Positions 58,569-64,000 of a stretch of 64,000 nt of DNA are shown here, in pieces. Below the pieces are notes generated by a model. The model searched no databases. It was given only the letters and a program-made list of their open reading frames with translations, and was not told the DNA's origin. Origin of the DNA: Liolophura sinensis (Eukaryota > Mollusca > Polyplacophora > Chitonida > Chitonidae); the NCBI RefSeq assembly GCF_032854445.1, contig NC_088297.1, positions 7,179,375 through 7,243,374 on the forward strand. The letters are read 5' to 3'. Each line of letters starts with the position of its first letter. Within the stretch, counting starts at the first letter, position 1. Made by a program: the position numbers and the translations under genes.

Positions 58569-61500
58569 GTCTGCCTACATGTACCTCACATACAACGCAG
58601 ACAGGGCTGTTATGTCATGTGCCAATAGCCTCGGCCTGTGGTGTAGGTATGGGGTCTGTCGACTTACTCTATGGTCACAATCCGCTATCACATGTGACGT
58701 ACTGGAGCTTTATTTCATCACCCACAATGACTCCATTGTTAGAGTCTGGAGACATGTTCTGTACATGTGCTTCTATGCTCAATGAATAATACAATGCAGT
58801 CACAGTACCTGGGCACAATTGGAATCATGCCCCCCCACCATTAGTGCATTTCCTCGGGAGAGATGAATGTACATCCCCGATGAATGTTATTCTGTGTATT
58901 TTAGAATGTCAAGTCGTTTTTTCGCTGCCAGTCTGCCATTTTTGGTGTACAGGTGCATTTATTAGAATTATGGAAATTGTCTAACCTTTGAGCAGGTATG
59001 AGTTTTGATGATGAAAGCTTGAAATTCCAGGCGAGAAGGCACGAAACCCTTAGTGACGAGGCTTCGGGTGACGTCCCCTTAGTGTTGCTAGGCACACCTC
59101 CCAGCTGCCTCCATAGAAATGTCCAGATTTTGACAGTCTAGTTCTGTCATGATTTTCATGGCTGTTTTCTCACAGCCTGAGCCCTGTTTGCACCAAAGCT
59201 TATTAACCATGGAATGTTTGGGGCTGAGCTACAGCGCTAAACGTCAATTGCCAATTATGGAAAGTTCATTCGGGTCTTGGGCCAGTTATTTTCAGCAGAT
59301 GGTCTTCTCAGGTTAAATAGTGTGGCGGCTTACCATTGGGTGCAAATGTGACCGGACATTCCTTTTAGAGGCCATTCTTTCTACACCCTTCAAGACTTTG
59401 GCACATTAAAAGTCCTACCTGATGTAGTTTTGGACGCTGATTCCAAATAGAGCAGGATTTCTAACCACAGCTACCAGCTTGAACCCTGGCATCACTGCTT
59501 CAGCGGCTCTATTTGTTCTTTTTGACAAGAGACAGCTAAAGTAGATTTTTTTTGGCTCACTTTTTATTTTCCATTACAATTATCTTTTTTCAGTACACAC
59601 AGGTTTTACAGGTAATGGCTACAGCATGATCACATGATGATAATAGATTTAATAATAGATAGGACGGATGAACAGTACTGCCTTTTTGGTGGCTTAAGCA
59701 ACATTAGCGGACCAGGCGTATCGTAGCGTCTGCTACTTGTTACCTTGTGCCTGTCAGATTGCTGAAATACACTTTCTATCTGCGCCTTTGACTGATGCGT
59801 GCGTTTATCTCTTACCATCCATATAATTATTCTACAGTGTGCAAAAGCAGACGAATGACTACATGTGTACAATTTTGTCTTTCTGGAAAATCAGGGAATC
59901 CCAAAGTACTGTTCCCTGACGTGTTCTACAAGCCTTCAGAAAAACGATTAGAATGAAGAATAAAGAAATGGAAATAGGCGTATGGAGGCAAGGGATTCTA
60001 CATCAAAAGTGTTTAGGGTATCTGCAGGTGGACTCTCTAGTGGATATCTCAGGATTCAAGGTGCTAGACCAATCAGATGCCTATAGAATGTCAATTGGGC
60101 ACTATATGTTGCCAACCCCATGTGTAACTGGGCACAGTAACCTCAACTTAACGATAATACAAAACTTTAGCTGCTGTTTTTAGTCTTACACACTTATATT
60201 GGACCAGTACACTTTTTGAATTTACTTTTAAGTTGTTACTTTGCCTACGGCAGATTTCAGGACAATTGAATATCAAGATCCTCACATAAGTACAGACACG
60301 ACAGCACAAAGCAAGGCTTCGAGCTGATAAGCCAGAATGAATGAGAACGCTCACTCAATGTCCCGACATACAGAGAAGGGGAGGTAACTCAGCCATTTCT
60401 GTTTCTAGGCAAGACGCTTTACCCGATTCACATGAAGGATCAAATACACGTCACTCCCACACTAGGGCAATTACATGATTTAGAACTTCCAGACTGTTTT
60501 ACAAATTTATTTCTTACTTCTTAACACAGGTAGTGCAAAAACAGTCCTAGATATATGTTTCTAGCTTTAAGTAAATTCAGATTTGGTTCTAAATGCTCCT
60601 AAAGGTTATGCATTTGGATGGAACAAAATCATTCACTTGTTGTTATGGGTAGTGGTTATGCATGCTGATATCTTCCGAGGCAAATTTTAACTGACATTAA
60701 TAATTTAAAGTTCAGTTGTCACATTTGGTAAAGCCCATTCGAGGAGAATTGTTGACCACATCATTACAGACTGGATGACACCTTGGATTGACAGGCAAGC
60801 GGGGATATGAACAGCTCACTTAGGGGAAGGCCTGACTTGGGGAAGGGGAGGTAAGTCAGCCATTTCTATCACACAAGGTATAGTATTATGCATGTTGCGA
60901 CAGTATTACAACACTGGAAAAAAGTATTTCACCTATGGAAGATTAAAAAATGGACAATAGCCCCAAAGGAGACTGAAAGAGCACTGGACTGGGGCATGCT
61001 ACATGTATCAATGGATTTCCAATACAGTCACATACGTCCAAAGTGGAAGTAGAGATGGACCATGAAGTTGTCAAAGTAAGACAACAATTGGAGAAGATGC
61101 AGGGAAGCAGAGAAAGGGTAGCTTAGGATACAGGCACCTGGGAATCCCAGGAAGGGTCTATAGCTCAAGAGCTGAAAGCCAAAAGAAGAACTGAGACGAA
61201 AGGTTGGCCTCAGGATGGACAACAGATCTTGTTAGATGAACAACATTACGCGACAAGAGGTGCCAGTGCAGGTGTGGGTGTTGAAGATTTCGACTTACCC
61301 ATTCAACATGTGAAAATTACTGATCTACTCCAAATTGAATGTTTCGAGCTTGTCTCTCAAATATGGCTTTCATGACCTTTGCCAGGTTTATGCATATATT
61401 GAACTGGGATCTACCTAGGTGAGTGGGGTCTGCAAGCCGTTCAGCTTCCTCAAAGGCTTCACTAATCGGATGCAGTCCTCCACTCCCTTGGCTGACCTAG

Positions 61501-61826
61501 AACCGCTGTCAGCGGTACGGTACTATGCCATTTGATATTTTGAATGGTATGCGCACTACAAATCTTTTAACTTCGTGCTTGAGAGTTATGAGAGGGAAAC
61601 AAACAGACACATTTCCAAGATAGAGGTACCCCAAGTTACATTCCTCCTACTCAAAAGTTTTTGCATGTATTAGGCACTAACGTTGTGTGTTAGGTTGAGA
61701 GAGGGTAGGAATCACGTGGTGTAAGAATTATTGGTTTTGACAAAAGTTGGCTGGTGTGATAGAACACAGACGCCCATTAAAACTTCCGTTTTTCGAAAGG
61801 GACGAACGTTATTCTGTGTATTTTAG

Positions 61827-61922
61827 GGTGTACAGTCTTTTTATCGCTGCCAGCCTGCCCGTTTTTGTGTACAGGTGCATGCTTGGTAGCAAAATGATGG
61901 AAACTGTTAAAGCTTTGGGCAG
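61827..61922 (+). other. 96-nt exon-like segment (unit 5)
   Basis: Equivalent of 8817-8912, frame open, reading LGSKMMETVKALGR at its end. Confidence 0.3.
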
Positions 61923-63725
61923 GTATGAGTTTTAATGATGAAAGGTTGAAATTCTGGGCAAGAGGACACAAGGAGACAGGTGGTGATGAGGCTGCGAGTG
62001 ACGTCCCCTTGGCGTTGCTAGGCACCCCTCCCAGCTGCCGGCATAGAAAGGTCCAGATTTTCACGGTCAGCCTATGTCAAGATTTTTATGGCTTCTTTCT
62101 CACAGGCTGGGCCAGGTATGCACCAAAGCTTACTGGCTACGGAATGTTTGTGACTGAGCTACAGCGCTAAACGTTAACATTGTCGCTTATGGAAAACTAA
62201 TGGGGATCTGTGACCTGTACTGACAGTTGTTCCAAAATACGTAATGTGTCACTGTGAGCTCAGATTTCGCAACAGCCAGATAATTTTTGCTGGGGAGTCC
62301 ACGGCGGATACACAGATCTCGTTGACATTCTGCGGGACCATGTTCACTTTCCAAAAAGTGGTACGTGGGAGAAAAAATATTACCATGAACGCAGTCTGTG
62401 TCCCTATGTAGGCATGATGGCTTTCTGGTATTCAGTACTATAAAGATATTATACAAAACTGTTTCAGTGAAGTCTTTTTAAAATATGTTTTTATACTTTC
62501 AGACACTGTGCGGCCCCAGCGATCACTTAAGAAGCGTGCCGATAAGCCAAATGGGCGTAATATGTTAGTCCCAGATTTATAGTGGGCCTAATATATTAGT
62601 CCCAGATTTACAGTGGGCTTACAGGCTACGTCTTGTTAGCTTTTAGCAAGCACAAATACCTGTTAAGTACTGGTATTTTTAAATAATTAAGTACAGGACA
62701 TTTACTTTTTGTGTTTTTAATCCACATTAAATCCTAAATTATGATAGCTACATAAAGAAAATTCTGCTTCGAACTTTTTCATCATTAAGATCCAGTTTAT
62801 GTCCACTTTTTATTTTATTGGACGAGAATGGGTGTAGTGTTGTTCAGAGGGATCCCAACTTTACGGACCCGCTGTCAACTTCACGGACCCGCTGGCAACT
62901 TTACGGACCCACTGGCAACTCTACTTACATCCTCACAAACAAACAAACAAACATGATTCATCAAACACAAACCGACATGGTGGAAATACTCCACATCAGA
63001 GGTATGTTATGAAATAAAAATTCATTTCAGTATTATTTATTTGTTCATTTGATTGGTGTGTAACACATTGCTAAAAAAAATGACTTCTACGACTGCAGGC
63101 AGCATTATGGTCGGAGACAGCCGGGGAAAGCCAGGATTCCTGGCAAACCTTCTCACATACAGCAGGGGAGGAAGCCAGCATAAGCTGGACTTTAAATCAC
63201 AGCGAGCAAGGAGGCCCAAATTTAAATGGAAAGAGAATCATATATTGATGTGTAGGTTAAGAGTTTAATGTGTAGATGCCCTTCATTTATGTCGCAGGTG
63301 ACAGGAGTTTTTTTCCTTGCTAACAAGTGCTTGTTTAACATATAAATACTTCCTGTTTAATCATTCCTCAGCATGTCTCTGCACGGGCAGAATCAAGTCT
63401 CTCTCTTCAGTATCCACTATTTTATCTTCATGTAAAATTTAGATTTGAACACTGCAGAAGAGGTCCATAAGACATGGGTAGGACCCGACAGAGCCAAGGC
63501 AATTATGAGTGGAAAATATCAAACGTGGATACCGGAGTATATAACCGGTATGTAGCGTCTGATTTGCCAGTAGATCTAAGGGAAATCTTTGCTCAGTTGT
63601 GGACAGACAGTGCAGTGATTCTACGCTAGTGCACATTTTCTTTGAGCCGTTTAAATATTGTATTAAAGGTAGCAAAAACTATATCTGATTGTATACATTG
63701 TGGCACCATTCTTTTGGACTTGATT

Positions 63726-63887
63726 TGAGGCCTCCAAGGCTCAGTTGATTACCTCTCTAGCGCAGTGTAATGGCCAAGGAGCCTCTCACCAGTGCCCTGT
63801 TTCCTCCCACCATAATGCTGGCCACCCTTGCATCAGTGAAATATTCTTGAGTACGGCATAAAACACCAATCAAATAAATAAATAAAA
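63726..63887 (+). mobile_element. Truncated forward SINE (Q, unit 5)
   Basis: Equivalent of 10716-10877, carrying the unit-1 variants AGTTGATT and TAATGGCC. Confidence 0.8.
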
Positions 63888-64000
63888 TTTAGACTTGATT
63901 TAATTGCCTGTGATTTGTGAGAGCTCTCAATAGATGACTGGCATTGGAAGAGCAGTTGTGGATTATTACAGAATTCCTGATACACTAAGACCAGACAAAT

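Larger units (their letters stand above)
58569..64000 (+). repeat. Block Q, unit 5 (right-truncated by window)
   Basis: Landmarks: poly-C of 7 (58830-58836), repeat a (about 58882), motif elements (about 60375, 60840), repeat b (about 61800), 96-nt exon-like segment (61827-61922), 20-bp minisatellite (about 62855), reversed SINE (63034-63217) and truncated SINE (63726-63887). From about 63457 to the end it follows the unit-1 variant, not that of units 2-4. The 47-bp minisatellite lies beyond the window. Confidence 0.9.

Overview
This window looks like nuclear DNA of a mollusc (bivalve or gastropod; the sequence does not decide which). The evidence is its repeats: tRNA-headed SINEs ending in a conserved tail with A+T-rich tetramers, a second tRNA-headed SINE, a short GTTGAGTACG-type SINE tail, and many copies of an AAGGGGAGRTAACTC motif that I recall as common in molluscan genomes (memory, not a search). 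There is no bacterial gene organisation, operon, rRNA gene, tRNA gene or CRISPR array. No complete protein-coding gene can be supported. Almost all short open frames lie in repeated, AT-rich non-coding DNA.

The dominant feature is a tandem segmental duplication. Four blocks recur in the same order and orientation: linker, P, Q and R. P-long lies at 1-5606 (cut by the window edge) and 31864-38717. P-short lies at 47984-48650 and 57912-58568. Q lies at 5607-12172, 21584-28940, 38718-45061, 48651-55019 and 58569-64000 (cut by the right edge). R lies at 19183-21383, 29175-31369, 45296-47492 and 55254-57359. Units with P-short repeat every 9.92-9.93 kb; a unit with P-long is about 16.1 kb. The 200-base run of N at 21384-21583 sits exactly where a linker plus P block is expected, so real sequence is missing there.

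P-long carries the 5' part of a Ty3/gypsy retrotransposon (LTR, tRNA-Leu-type primer site, decayed gag, protease and start of RT) between two SINEs in opposite orientation. Q carries SINE remnants, an internal duplication of about 0.4 kb with exon-like splice signals, a 47-bp minisatellite and a poly-C tract of variable length. R carries two further tRNA-related SINEs, one with a 13-bp target-site duplication. Unit 1 alone has an extra ~7 kb (12173-19182) with an intact exon-like minus-strand frame and a ~2.9-kb minisatellite whose units can fold into nested hairpins. Units 2-4 keep only a truncated, stop-containing relic of that exon. Unit 2 alone carries a 955-bp solo-LTR-like insertion.

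The pieces do not work together as a pathway. They record an ancestral locus of ~22 kb or more that was repeatedly duplicated, deleted and invaded by transposons. Decayed exons (12218-12422 minus, 37505-37663 plus, and the 96-nt segment in Q) may be all that is visible of one or more host genes, whose identity I cannot establish.
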